Shown here in pieces: positions 25,818 to 36,420 of a stretch of DNA of 40,165 nucleotides. The stretch lies in the NCBI GenBank assembly GCA_027972325.1, contig JAPMOS010000257.1, forward strand, positions 1 to 40,165, read 5' to 3'. The notes beneath the pieces were generated by a model. The model was given only the letters and a program-made list of their open reading frames with translations, had not been told where the DNA came from and made no database searches. Both the position numbers and the translations under genes were made by a program. This stretch comes from Paratrimastix pyriformis. Lineage: Eukaryota; Preaxostyla; Paratrimastigidae. Position 1 is the first letter of the stretch, and each line of letters opens with the position of its first letter.

Positions 25818-28800
25818 ACATCATCGAGTTTGATTTTTTTTCCCGGCATCCCATAATATGTTGGTCGCTGACTGACCATATCGACCCGCACCCAACACAC
25901 GACCTTCGCCCAGCGAGTGGAGTGGAGTGGAGTGGAGTGGAGTAGAGTGGAGTGGAGTGGAGTGGAGTGGAGTGCTGGGATCAGAATCATGTTGAGGGGG
26001 CGAAAGTGGGTGGGGGCTGGCCGCCGCCGGCCGAGGCCGTTTTATGGGGAGGGGGGCGTGGGCTGTGTGGGTGGGGTTGGTTTGGGGTGTGTGATGTGAT
26101 GGCTGTCTTCGGATTCCCTTCCTGTTCCGTTCCCACCCATATCCCACCCCATCCTCCCAAAAATCAGAAACAAGGGTGTGTGTGTGTGTGTGTGTGGGGG
26201 ATGATCATGGGCGCCGCTCGCCCGCATGGAAGCTGACGCGAACAGGGCGGGGTTGGGGGGCCAGCGACGATGGCCATGCCGATGAGCACATATGCAGACC
26301 TCGCGGAGGGTGCTGTTCTGGGGCAGGGCGGCCGCGAGGGCACGCGCCCCCTCGTCGCCAATCTGGTTCCCGTGGAGGTCGAGCTGCGTTGGATGATGAT
26401 GATGAGGGGTCAGCGCCACCACCACCACCACCACCAGCGGCCGGCCGGGCGGGCGGGCCGGCAGGACCACCACCAGCATCGGGCATCGTCACCGCCGCCG
26501 GCATCATCCCGCAGCAGCATCGAATGGTGGTGGCCGATGAGCATCGCGATCGCGTCGCGGGGGAGAGGGCGGCGAGGAGGAAGGGAGACGATCCAGGAAG
26601 ACAACAGGAAGACCAGAAAGAATGCCCGTGAGTGAATGGCTCAGTCAGTCAGAGCAGGCAAACGATGTGTGAGGAGGGCAAAGAAGGAAGACGACAATTC
26701 TCGAGAGCATGGGGGGCATGGATGGGGGACACACATGGGACATCGCACCACCTTTCGGGCCCCACCAGCCAGCGAAGGGATGCTGATGATGATGCCAATT
26801 ATTGGATGATGAAGATTGGGGTGGTGGTGTGATGATGATGATGATGATGACGATGACGATGACGATGACGGGCCACCATATGCTGTCCCATCGAGTTTGA
26901 TTTTTTTCCGGGCATCCCATAATATGTTGTGCTGTCCCATCGAGATCGAGTTATTATTTTTCCCGGCATCCCATAATTTCCTGGTCGCTGACTGACCATA
27001 TGCTGTCCCATCGAGTTTGATTTTTTTCCCGGCATCCCATAATGTGTTGGTCGCTGACTGACCATATCGACCCGCACCCAACACACGACCTTCGCCCATC
27101 GAGACGAAGGCAGTGCCGAAGAGCACAATGGAGGAGGAAGACGAGGAGCGGGGAGAGAGAAAGAGAGAACATGCTGTGTATTTGCGAGGGCGCAGGCGAC
27201 AAGTTCAAGAAGAAAGGTTACTCGCGCCTTCGCGCCATGCGTTACACTCCGGAGATGGATGCATCGACATCAAACAAGAACCAGAGGGCTGGTTGATGGG
27301 AAAGTGGATCAGAAGCTGGCTGGAGTGGAGTGGAGTGGAGTGGAGTGGAGTGGAGTGGAGTGGAGTGGAGTGGCGTGGCGTGGAGTGGAGTGGAGTGGAG
27401 TGGAGTGGAGTGGAGTGGAGTGGAGTGGTGGTGTCAGAATCATGTTGAGGGGGCGAAAGTGGGTGGGGCTGGCCGCCGCCGGCCGAGGCCGTTTTATTGG
27501 GGGGGGATGGGGTTGGTTTGGGGTGTGTGATGTGATGGCTGTCTTCGGATTCCCTTCCTGTTCCGTTCCCACCCATATCCCACCCCATCCTCCCAAAAAT
27601 CAGAAACAATGGCGGGGGGGGGGGTGGGGGGGGGGGGGGGATCATGGGCGCCGCTCGCCCGCATGGAAGCTGACGCGAACAGGGTGGGGTTGGGGGGCCA
27701 GCGACGATGGCCATGCCGATGAGCACATATGCAGACCTCGCGGAGGGTGCTGTTCTGGGGCAGGGCGGCCGCGAGGGCACGCGCCCCCTCGTCGCCAATC
27801 CGGTTCTGGCGTAGGTCGAGCTGCGTTGATGAGGATGATGATGGGTCAGCGCCACCACCACCACCACCAGCGGGCGGGCGGGCCGGCAGGACCACCACCA
27901 GCATCGGGCATCGTCACCGCCGCCGGCATCATCCCATTCGGCAGCAGCATCGAATGGTGGTGGCCGTTGAGCATCGCGATCGCGTCGCGGGGGAGAGGGC
28001 GAGGGCGAGGAGGAAGGGAGACGATCCAGGAAGACAACAGGAAGACCAGAAAGAATGCCCGTGAGTGAATGTCTCAGTCAGTCAGATCAGGCAAACGATG
28101 TGTGAGGGCAAAGAAGGAAGACGACAATTCTCTCGAGAGCATGGGGGGCATGGATGGGGGACACACATGGGACATCGCACCACCTTTCGGGCCCCACCAG
28201 CCAGCGAAGGGATGCTGATGATGACAATTGGACGATGATGATTGGGGTGGTGGTGTGATGATGATGATGATGATGACGATGACGATGACGGGCCACCATA
28301 TGCTGTCCCATCGAGTTTGATTTGTTTCCCGGCATCCCATAATTTCCTGGTCCCATCGAGATCGAGTTTGATTTTTTTCCCGGCATCCCATAATATTTTG
28401 TGCTGTCCCATCGAGATCGAGTTATTATTTTCCCGGCATCCCATAATATTCTGTGCTGTCCCATCGAGATCGAGTTATTATTTTTCCCGGCATCCCATAA
28501 TTTCCTGGTCGCTGACTGACCATATGCTGTTCCATCGAGTTTGATTTTTTTCCCGGCATCCCATAATATGTTGGTCGCTGACTGACCATATCGACCCGCA
28601 CCCAACACACGACCTTCGCCCATCGAGACGAAGGCAGTGCCGAAGAGCACAATGGAGGAGGAAGACGAGGAGCGGGGAGATGGATGCATCGGCATCAAAC
28701 AAGAACCAGGGGGCTGGTTGATGGGAAAGTGGATCAGAGGCTGGCTGGAGTGGAGTGGAGTGGAGTGGAGTGTGGAGTGGAGTGGAGTGGAGTGGAGTGG

Positions 28801-31800
28801 AGTGGAGTCGAGGGGAGTGGAGTGGAGTGGAGTGGAGTGGTGGGGTCAGAATCATATTGAGGGGGCGAAAGTGGGTGGGGATGGCCGCCGCCGGCCGAGG
28901 CCGTTTTATGGGGGGGGGGGGGGGGGGGGGCGGGCTGTGTGGGTGGGGTTGGTTTGGGGTGTGTGATGTGATGGCTGTCTTCGGATTTCGTTCCGGTTCC
29001 AATCACACCCCCATCCTCCCAAAAAATCAGAAACAATGGGGGGGGGGGGGATCATGGGCGCCGCTCGCCCGCATGGAAGCTGACGCGAACAGGGCGGGGT
29101 TGGGGGGCCAGCGACGATGGCCATGCCGATGAGCACATATGCAGACCTGGAGGAGGGTGCTGTTCTGGGGCAGGGCGGCCGCGAGGGCACGCGCCCCCTC
29201 GTCGCCAATCTGGTTCTGGTAGAGGTGGAGCTGCGTTGTTGATGATGATGATGATGGGTCAGCGCCACCACCACCACCACCAGCGGGCGGGCGGGCGGGC
29301 GTGGGGCCGGCAGGACCACCACCAGCATCGAGCATCGTCACCGCCGCCGGCATCATCCGGCAGCAGCAGCATCGAATGGTGGTGGCCGATGAGCATCGCG
29401 GTCGCGTCGCGGGGAAGAGGGCGGCGAGGAGGAAGGGAGACGATCCAGGAAGACAACAGGAAGACCAGAAAGAATGCCCGTGAGTGAATGTCTCAGTCAG
29501 ATCAGGCAAACGATGTGTGAGGGCAAAGAAGGAAGACGACAATTCTCTCGAGAGCATGGGGGGCATGGATGGGGGACACACATGGGACATCGCACCACCT
29601 TTCGAGCCACCTTTCGGGCCCCACCAGCCAGCGAAGGGATGCTGATGATGACAATCTGGATGATGATGATTGGGGTGGTGGTGTGATGATGATGATGACG
29701 ATGACGATGACGGGCCACCATATGCTGTCCCATCGAGTTATTTTTTTCCGGGCATCCCATAATATTTTGTGCTGTCCCATCGAGATCGAGTTATTATTTT
29801 TCCCCGGCTTTTCCCGGCATCCCATAATATTTTGTGCTGTCCCATCGAGATCGAGTTATTATTTTTCCGGGCATCCCATAATATGTTGTGCTGTCCCATC
29901 GAGATCGAGTTATTATTTTTCCCCGGCTTTTCCCGGCATCCCATAATATTTTGTGCTGTCCCATCGAGATCGAGTTATTATTTTTCCCGGCATCCCATAA
30001 TATGTTGGTCGCTGACTGACCATATGCTGTCCCATCGAGTTTGATTTTTTTCCCGGCATCCCATAATTTCCTGGTCGCTGACTGACCATATCGACCCGCA
30101 CCCAACACACGACCTTCGCCCAGCGAGACGAAGGCAGTGCCGAAGAGCACAATGGAGGAGGAAGACGAGGAGCGGGGAGATGGATGCATCGGCATCAAAC
30201 AAGAACCAGGGGGCTGGTTGATGGGAAAGTCGATCAGAAGCTGGCTGGAGTGGAGTGGAGTGGAGTGGAGTGTGGAGTGGAGTGGAGTGGAGTGGAGTGG
30301 AGTGGTGGGGTCAGAAACATGTTGACGAGGCCGTTTTCTGGGGAGGGGGGCGGTGGGCCGTGTGGGTGGGGTTGGTTTGGGGTGTGTGATGTGATGGCTG
30401 TCTTCGGATTCCCTTCCTGTTCCGTTTCCACCCATATCCCACCCCATCCTCCCAAAAATCAGAAACAAGGGGGGGGGGGAGGGGAGGGGATCATGGCGCC
30501 GCTCGCCCGCATGGAAGCTGACGCAAACAGGGCGGGGTTGGGGGGCCAGCGACGATGGCCATGCCGATGAGCACATATGCAGACCCTTTGGAGGGTGCTG
30601 TTCTGGGGCAGGGCGGCCGCGATGGCACGCGCCCCCTCGTCGCCAATCTGGTTCTGGTCGAGGTAGAGCTGCGTTGATGATGATGATGATGGGTCAGCGC
30701 CACCACCACCAGCGGGCGGGCGGGCGGGCGGGCGGTGGGCCGGCAGGACCACCACCAGCATCGGGGCATCGTCACGGCCGCCGGCATCATCCCATCCGGC
30801 AGCAGGCACAGCATCGAATGGTGGTGGCCGATGAGCATCGCGGTCGCGTCGCGGGGGAGAGGGCGGCGAGGAGGAAGGGAGACGATCCAGGAAGACAACA
30901 GGAAGACCAGAACGAAGGCCCGTGAGTGAATGTCTCAGTCAGTCAGATCAGGCAAACGATGTGTGAGGAGGGCAAAGAAGGAAGACGACAATTCTCTCGA
31001 GAGCATGGCTGCTCACAGGGAAATCTGGAAAGAGTCTCACCTGGCATCTCTGGCGGCAAAGAAGGAAGAGCCAGGGAGGGAACCACAAAGTGCGAGTCAC
31101 CATTCAGTCATTAGCATCATCCATTCATCATCATCCTCATCCTCATCATCATCAACAGATCATCATCGTCATCCTCATCATCATCAACAGGACCAACATC
31201 ATCCAGTCATCATCTATTTTTTTCCCGGCATCCCATAATATTTTGTGATGTCCCATCGAGATCGAGTTTGATTTTTTTCCCGGCATCCCATAATTTCCTG
31301 GTCGCTGACTGACCATATCGACCCGCACCCAACACACGACCTTCGCCCATCGAGACGAAGGCAGTGCCGAAGAGCACAATGGAGGAGGAAGACGAGGAGC
31401 GGGGAGATGGATGCATCGGGATCAAACAAGAACCAGGGGGGTGGTTGATGGGAAAGTGGATCAGAAGCTGGCTGGAGTGGAGTGGAGTGGAGTGGAGTGG
31501 AGTGGAGTGGAGTGGAGTGGAGTGGAGTGGAGTGGAGTGGAGTGGAGTGGAGTGGAGTGGAGTGGTGGGGTCATAATCATGTTGAGGGGGCGAAAGTGGG
31601 TGGGGCTCGCCGCCGCCGGCCGAGGCCGTTTTATGGGGAGGGGGGCGTGGGCTGTGTGGGTGGGGTTGGTTTGGGGTGTGTGATGTGATGGCTGTCTTCG
31701 GATTCCCTTCCTGTTCCGTTCCCACCCATATCCCACCCCATCCTCCCAAAATCAGAAACAAGGGGTGGGTGGGTGGGGGGGATCATGGGCGCCGCTCGCC

Positions 31801-34762
31801 CGCATGGAAGCTGACGCGAACAGGGCGGGGTTGGGGGGCCAGCGACGATGGCCATGCCGATGAGCACATATGCAGACCTGGAGGAGGGTGCTGTTCTGGG
31901 GCAGGGCGGCCGCGAGGGCACGCGCCCCCTCGTCGCCAATCTGGTTCCCGCCGAGGTAGAGCTGGGTTGATGATGATGATGATGGGTCAGCGCCACCACC
32001 ACCACCACCAGCGGGCGGGCGGGCGGGCGGGGGGCCGACAGGACCACCACCAGCATCGGGGCATCGTCACCGCCGCCAGCATCATCCCATCCGGCAGCAG
32101 CATCGAATGGTGGTGGCCGATGAGCATCGCGGTCGCGTCGCGGGGGAGAGGGCGGCGAGGAGGAAGGGAGACGATCCAGGAAGACAACAGGAAGACCAGA
32201 AAGAAGGCCCGTGAGTGAATGTCTCAGTCAGATCAGGGCAAAGAAGGAAGACGACAATTCTCTCGAGAGCATGACTGCTCACAGGGAAATCTGGAAAGAG
32301 TCTCGCGTGGCATCTCTGGCGGCAAAGAAGGAAGAGCCAGAGAGGGAACCACAAAGTGCGAGTCATATTCAGCCAGTCATCAGCATCCATCATCCAGCCA
32401 TCCAATCCCATCATCCAATCATCATCCTGTTGTTTTTTTCCTGCATCCCATCATTTTTTCCTGCATCCCATAACTATTTCCCGCCTCCCCTAATTTGTCC
32501 AGCATTCCATAATTATTTCCAGCATTCCATATTTTTTTGGTCGCCCAACACGACCAACACGACATTCAAGCCGAGAGAAGTGCTTGGTGAGGTGGAGGAG
32601 AAGAGGGCGGTGGGCCAGAAAGAGCGGGGCGTGCCAGGAAGGGCGGCGAGAAGGCAGTGCCGAAGAGCACAATGGAGGAGGAAGACGAGGAGCAGCGGGG
32701 AGAGGCATCGGCATCATCGCGATCAAACAGGAACGAGGGTGCTTGATGCGGAAGTGGATCAGAAGCTGGGGTCGAGTGGCGTGGTGGGTGAATGATGAAT
32801 CTTATGATTGAGGGGGCGAAAGTGGGTGGGTGGGAGTGGTGGATGAAGCCGGAGATGGGGAGGGAGGCAGCAGGTGGAAGCGCATGCTGCTGCTGGGTGT
32901 GGCATGGGAGGTCATGGGAGGTCATGGGAGGATGGATGATGGGGGTGCTGGAGCAGAAGGAAAGGCGGAAGGTCAACGGGGGGGTGCATGGAGCTCACCT
33001 GCTGGCTGGTGGCAGATGCCTCTGCTGCCCTCGATGCTGCCCCTGCCCCCTGCCGTGCCCTCCTCTGAGCATCATTTCGCCCCGCGATGGGTGCTCCTTG
33101 GCTGGCTGCCCTCCGGGCGGCTCCATGGAGGCGGGCAGCCACAGACCCCGGTGACCGTCCGGTTGGTGGCCAGCCGGCCGGCCAGCGCCACGGCACAGCG
33201 ATCGGTCAGCCTCCGCCTATTGAGGTCGAGCTGCGGATGGAGACCAGAGCAAAGAGCCGCGATGGGGTGCTGGTGATGGGCAAGGGATGGGAGAGAGAGG
33301 GGGGGGGGGGGGCACAGGAGGCGGGCGTGAGGCAGCGAGGAGGATGCGAGGCGAAACAGACTTCACCTGTGCATCCGCGGGCCTGAGCGAGGACGGCGGC
33401 CACCTGAGCCGGGCGCAGCGGCCACCCCAACGGCCACACCACAGATGCGGCGGCGGAGGGAGAGGGGGAGAAAGAGAGAGTGTGTTTGTGTGTTTGTGTG
33501 TGACAGTGAGAAGGAGGGAGGGGAGGGAGGGAGGAGGGAGGAGGAGGGAGGAGGGGAGGGAGGAGGGAGGAGGAGGAGGGAGGGAGGGGAGGAGGGGAGG
33601 AGGAGGGGAGGGAGGGGAGGAGGAGGAGGGGAGGGAGGGGAGGAGGGGGGAGGAGGGGAGGGAGGAGGGGAGGGAGGAGGGGAGGAGGGAGGGGAGGAGG
33701 GGAGGAGGGGAGGAGGAGGGAGGGAGGAGGGGAGGGGAGGGGAGGGGAGGGGAGGGGAGGGAGGGAGGGGAGGGAGGGAGGAGGGGAGGGAGGGAGGGGA
33801 GGGAGGGGAGGAGGGGAGGGGAGGGGGCGGAGCCGAGCGGGGAAGGAGGCACAGGCGGGGCGACGGGGCGGCGGTCGGCGTTCACGGCTGCCAGCTGGGT
33901 GCGGGCAGAGGGATGGAGGGATGGAGGGATGGGGCATGCCATCTCGACCTGAGGATCCGCTTCCGCTTCCGCTGCCGCCTTGCGTCGGGCCTCCTCTTCC
34001 GCAGCGGCCTTCCGGCGGGCCTCCTCTTCGGCCTTGCGGCGAGCCTCCTGCTCCTCGGCTGCCTTGCGGCGGGCCTCCTCTTCTGCAGCGGCCTTCCGGC
34101 GGGCCTCCTCCTCGGCGCGGGCCTCTTCGGCCTTGCGGCGGGCCTCCTGGTCCTCGGCTGCCTTGCGGGCTGCCTCCTCGGCTGCCTTGCGGCGGGCCTC
34201 CTCCAATGGGGCCACGGTCGCAGCCAGGGCCTGCCCCACCGCCCACCACCCCCGAGCCGACACCATCCCACCCATGGGGTCGCGGTGGCCAGTCCAATGC
34301 CAAGGAACGCAGGCCGGCAGGGTGAGGAGACTTGCCGGGGGGCGGGCGGGGGGGCGCCTGGCACCGCGGAGGCGCTGCCTCTCGGGGTTGGGGGCGGACC
34401 TCGAGGCGGCCTGTCAGCCCGGCCATGGCCTGCCGGCTCTGGGCCAGCTCCTGCCGGGTCTGATCGAGGGCCTGTCGGGTCTGCTCGAGAGTTTGTTCGG
34501 TGCGTGCGGCCTGCTGGCGGGTCTGATCGAGGGCCTCCTTGGTCTGGGCCAGCTCGTGTCGGGTCTCCGTCAGCTGGCGGCCCTGCTGTGCCGCCTGAGC
34601 CTTGGCCTGGCCCAGCTCCTGCCGGGTCTGATCGAGCAGCCGCTCGTTTTGGAAGGTCTGCTGCCCGGTCTGATCGAGCAGCCGCTCGGCATCTCGGGCC
34701 TGCTGTCGGGTCTGCTCGAGCAGCTGCTCGGTGCGTGCGGCCTGCTGGCGGGTCTGGGCCAG
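25177..34762 (-). CDS. Gene B: coiled-coil - LRR paralogue of gene A (5' part missing)
   Basis: Minus-strand exons: 34762-34400 (broken), 34230-33949, 33894-33865, 33403-33362, 33230-33147, then six LRR cassettes 31961-31878, 30668-30585, 29230-29147, 27830-27737, 26383-26300 and 25260-25177. All intact exons are phase 0-0 and align with gene A in the same order. Seven LRRs follow the helix. The RING and TRAF-finger exons are not in the window: the coiled-coil exon stops at 34762, where a minus-strand non-LTR element begins. They may lie beyond the right edge or be lost, so gene B may be non-functional as it stands. The 3' end is not identified. Confidence 0.7.
25683..25817. repeat. ATC microsatellite
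   Basis: A nearly pure CATCAT run inside cassette unit 6. It is on the non-coding strand of gene B. Confidence 0.9.
25914..25975. repeat. GAGTG pentamer array at a unit junction
   Basis: About 12 pentamers. Equivalent arrays occur at 27319-27427, 28745-28841, 30245-30304 and 31475-31565 with different copy numbers. Confidence 0.9.
26300..26383 (-). CDS. Gene B LRR cassette 5
   Basis: 84 bp, phase 0-0, LDLHGNQIGDEGARAL with a tail ending NSTLRE. Same splice signals. Confidence 0.85.
26884..27062. repeat. CCCGGCATCCCATAATAT minisatellite
   Basis: Units of about 54 bp containing TGCTGTCCCATCGAG, a GAGTT(ATT)TTTT stretch and CCCGGCATCCCATAAT. Expanded forms lie at 28310-28590 and 29720-30080. 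It is intronic with respect to gene B. Confidence 0.8.
27156..27250 (-). mobile_element. Short (about 95 bp) 3' end of the GIY-YIG family in one cassette unit
   Basis: AGAGAGAACATGCTGTGTAT through CGCGCCATGCGTTACAC. The other units read GGGGAGATGGATGCATCGG straight through this point, so this is a clean insertion, with GGAGA on both sides as a possible target duplication. Confidence 0.85.
27737..27830 (-). CDS. Gene B LRR cassette 4
   Basis: LDLRQNRIGDEGARAL with a tail ending NSTLRE. It holds the only synonymous change seen among the cassettes (codon 3, CTA) and a Gln-to-Arg change at position 7. Same splice signals and reading phase as the others. Confidence 0.8.
29147..29230 (-). CDS. Gene B LRR cassette 3
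   Basis: 84 bp, phase 0-0, LHLYQNQIGDEGARAL with a tail ending NSTLLQ. Same splice signals. Confidence 0.85.
30585..30668 (-). CDS. Gene B LRR cassette 2
   Basis: 84 bp, phase 0-0, LYLDQNQIGDEGARAI with a tail ending NSTLQR. It has one framework change, Leu to Ile at position 16. Confidence 0.85.
31878..31961 (-). CDS. Gene B LRR cassette 1
   Basis: 84 bp, phase 0-0, LYLGGNQIGDEGARAL with a tail ending NSTLLQ. The acceptor is AACCCAG here instead of AACGCAG. Confidence 0.85.
33147..33230 (-). CDS. Gene B first LRR exon
   Basis: 84 bp, phase 0-0, LDLNRRRLTDRCAVALAG ending NRTVTG, orthologous in position to gene A 2999-3082. It differs from that copy mainly at positions 2, 4, 5, 7, 19 and 28. 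Donor GTCTGT. Confidence 0.8.
33362..33894 (-). CDS. Gene B linker exons
   Basis: Exon 33894-33865 (30 bp, LAAVNADRRP before GTCGCC) and exon 33403-33362 (42 bp, VAAVLAQARGCTGE before GTCTGT). Their conservation with gene A across a very different intron supports both. Confidence 0.55.
33505..33830. repeat. Long polypurine GGGAGGAGG tract (gene B intron)
   Basis: About 325 bp of G/A-only repeats between linker exons. The gene's sense strand is CCTCCC throughout. Many G-runs could form quadruplexes. Confidence 0.9.
33949..34230 (-). CDS. Gene B charged-helix exon
   Basis: 282 bp (94 codons, phase 0-0), ALAATVAPLEEARRKAAEE with further EARRKAAEE blocks, ending before GTCGAG. It is the counterpart of gene A 3512-3796. 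Confidence 0.75.
34400..34762 (-). pseudogene. Gene B coiled-coil exon, cut by a retrotransposon
   Basis: It carries LLDQTRQ and LAQTRQ heptads ending LTGRLE before GTCCGC, as in gene A 3969-4484. Going upstream, similarity stops at GGGCCAG (34756-34762) and the AGAGAGAACATGCTG terminus of the non-LTR element begins. About the first 50 codons of the exon, including the last TRAF finger, are displaced. Confidence 0.8.
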
Positions 34763-35989
34763 AGAGAGAACATGCTGTGTATTTGCGAGGGCGCAGGCGA
34801 CAAGTTCAAGAAGAAAGGTTACTCGCGCCTTCGCGCCATGCGTTACACCTGGGGGCCAAATGACCCGTATGGTGGCTCCTCCCGGCCGGGGGCCCGCCTG
34901 GTGGCGGGGCCGCCCAGTGATGGGTGTGGGTGATGGGGAGGGGTGCTCAGGGGCGGGTGGGGCGGGTCGTGGGCCCTGGGCGGCCGCTACGGCGTGGCCA
35001 GGGCGCGGGGCCCGCCGCGGCAGCTGCGCCGTTGCGCATGGTCATGAGCGCGAGGGCGTCCCGAACCAGAAGGGTCGAGACGGAGGAGAGGGCCCGCTGG
35101 AGGTCGGTTCGCGCGGCAGGGGTCGGCCGGTGTCAGCCGCGACAGGGCCTGGCATGTGGCCCGGGGCACGGTCCTCGGGCCGACAAGATCACCGGCACCG
35201 CGCGGCAGGGCTGCCCGGTGGCCTCCGTGACGGCCTGGCAGAGGGCGACGTAGGTTGCCTTGGCTGCCGCCCGCGCCGGCCAGTCGTGGGTCTGGCCAGT
35301 GATGGCCACGTCGAGCAGCCACCAGGTGCCGTCAGAGCCACGGGACTGCAACACCAGGTCGGGGTGCACGTCGCGGAGGGCGGCGGGAGCCAGCAGGGTG
35401 GGTGGAAGGCGGGCGCACAGTTGGTTGCCGACACGCCCATATAATGCCGCGTGACCCAGTCGCGTTGCCCGCCGAACCAGGCCCAGAGTCGGCGGACCAC
35501 ACGGTCGTGGCGGGCCGTGTAGAAGTCGTGGTACCTGCCGCAGCCGGACAGCAGGTGGGACATGGTCTCGGGGCCGCCGTGGCAGAGTGGGCAGGTGACC
35601 CCACCGGGGGCGTCGCCGGCAGATGCTGAGGCCTTCCGCGCGTATCGGCACCGAATGGTTTGCAGGGTGGGGAAGGTGCCGAACAGCAGCCAGACGAGCC
35701 GGCGCACCTTCCAGTCGGGGCGGCCTGCTGGCGCCAGGCGGCGCGGCCAGCTTTGCTCGAGGCCGTCCAGGGTGACCCCGAGGAGAATCGGCTGCGCCGG
35801 GGCCCAGCCGCGGGCCTCCTCCTCGCACTGGAGGGCCTGGCAGAATCCCCGGGCCACCGCGAGCGTGAAGGGTCGGGTGGGGTACGGCAACGGGCGTCCT
35901 TGGGGCCCGAGGGGCGGAAGGGCATCTCCGGCGGGCAGGCCAAGCCCTGTTGGATGGGGTGGCGGGCCGGCCTTGTCGGTGGGGCGGGC

Positions 35990-36420
35990 TGCCGCGGCCT
36001 CGCCGGCCAGCCGGTCGGCCTGCAAATTGCCCCACAGGTGGGGCAGCCGGGGCCACCGCGTCCACGTGGGAGGGCACGTGATGGCAGAGGAGGCGCGGCC
36101 ACCGGGAGACCAGCTCGTCCCGGAGTCGGAGGACCTCCTGCTGCGACTGGGTCAGGCAGGTGGCGCGGCACAGGCACCGAGGGCGTACTCGCTGTCCGAC
36201 AGCAGCAGCACGCACCGGTCTCGGCCGACCCGCTCCCGGCCGAGGAGGTCGATGGCCAGCCGGATGGCCTCGATCTCGGCCTGGGCGTTGCTTGTGGGCC
36301 ACTGGAGGTGCGGCAACGACAGTGCGCGGCCGTCGGGTGGATCAGGACCGCGGCGGCGCCCCGCGGAGCTGGCCTCAGGGCCGCACTCGAAGGACCCGTC
36401 GGTGTAGACCTGGATGGCAT
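35990..36420 (-). pseudogene. RNase H domain of the right-hand element
   Basis: IQVYTDGSFECGP, AEIEAIRLAIDLLG and LLLSDSEYALG give Asp-Glu-Asp. HHVPSHVDAV and, in another frame, MQADRLAGEAAAA give the late His/Asp block. All catalytic blocks are present, unlike the plus-strand copy. Confidence 0.75.

Larger units (their letters stand above)
25060..32800. repeat. Tandem array of LRR-cassette units (gene B)
   Basis: Six units with exon-to-exon spacing of 1123, 1437, 1410, 1438 and 1293 bp. Each carries, in plus orientation: the GTCAGAATCATGTTGAGG block (after a GAGTG array where one is present), the LRR exon, a GC-rich block with CCACCACCAGCATCGGG, a CCCGTGAGTGAATG block, ATC or CCCATAATT repeats, and a GACGAAGGCAGTGCCGAAG block. 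Intron regions remain highly similar, so the expansion is recent or kept alike by gene conversion. Confidence 0.85.

Noticed and set aside
25177-31961. Cassette variation as a diversity-generating retroelement (adenine-directed) system.
   Set aside because: Variable codons are largely NNC, as AAC mutagenesis would give, but GC-rich codon use explains the final C equally well. No template repeat or DGR-type RT is seen. The RTs here are non-LTR types.
25000-32800. Plus-strand frames in each unit (MAVFGFPSC, RGQRHHHHHH and similar).
   Set aside because: They run antisense to the LRR exons, are broken by repeat length changes and differ between units. The minus-strand LRR exons explain the conservation.
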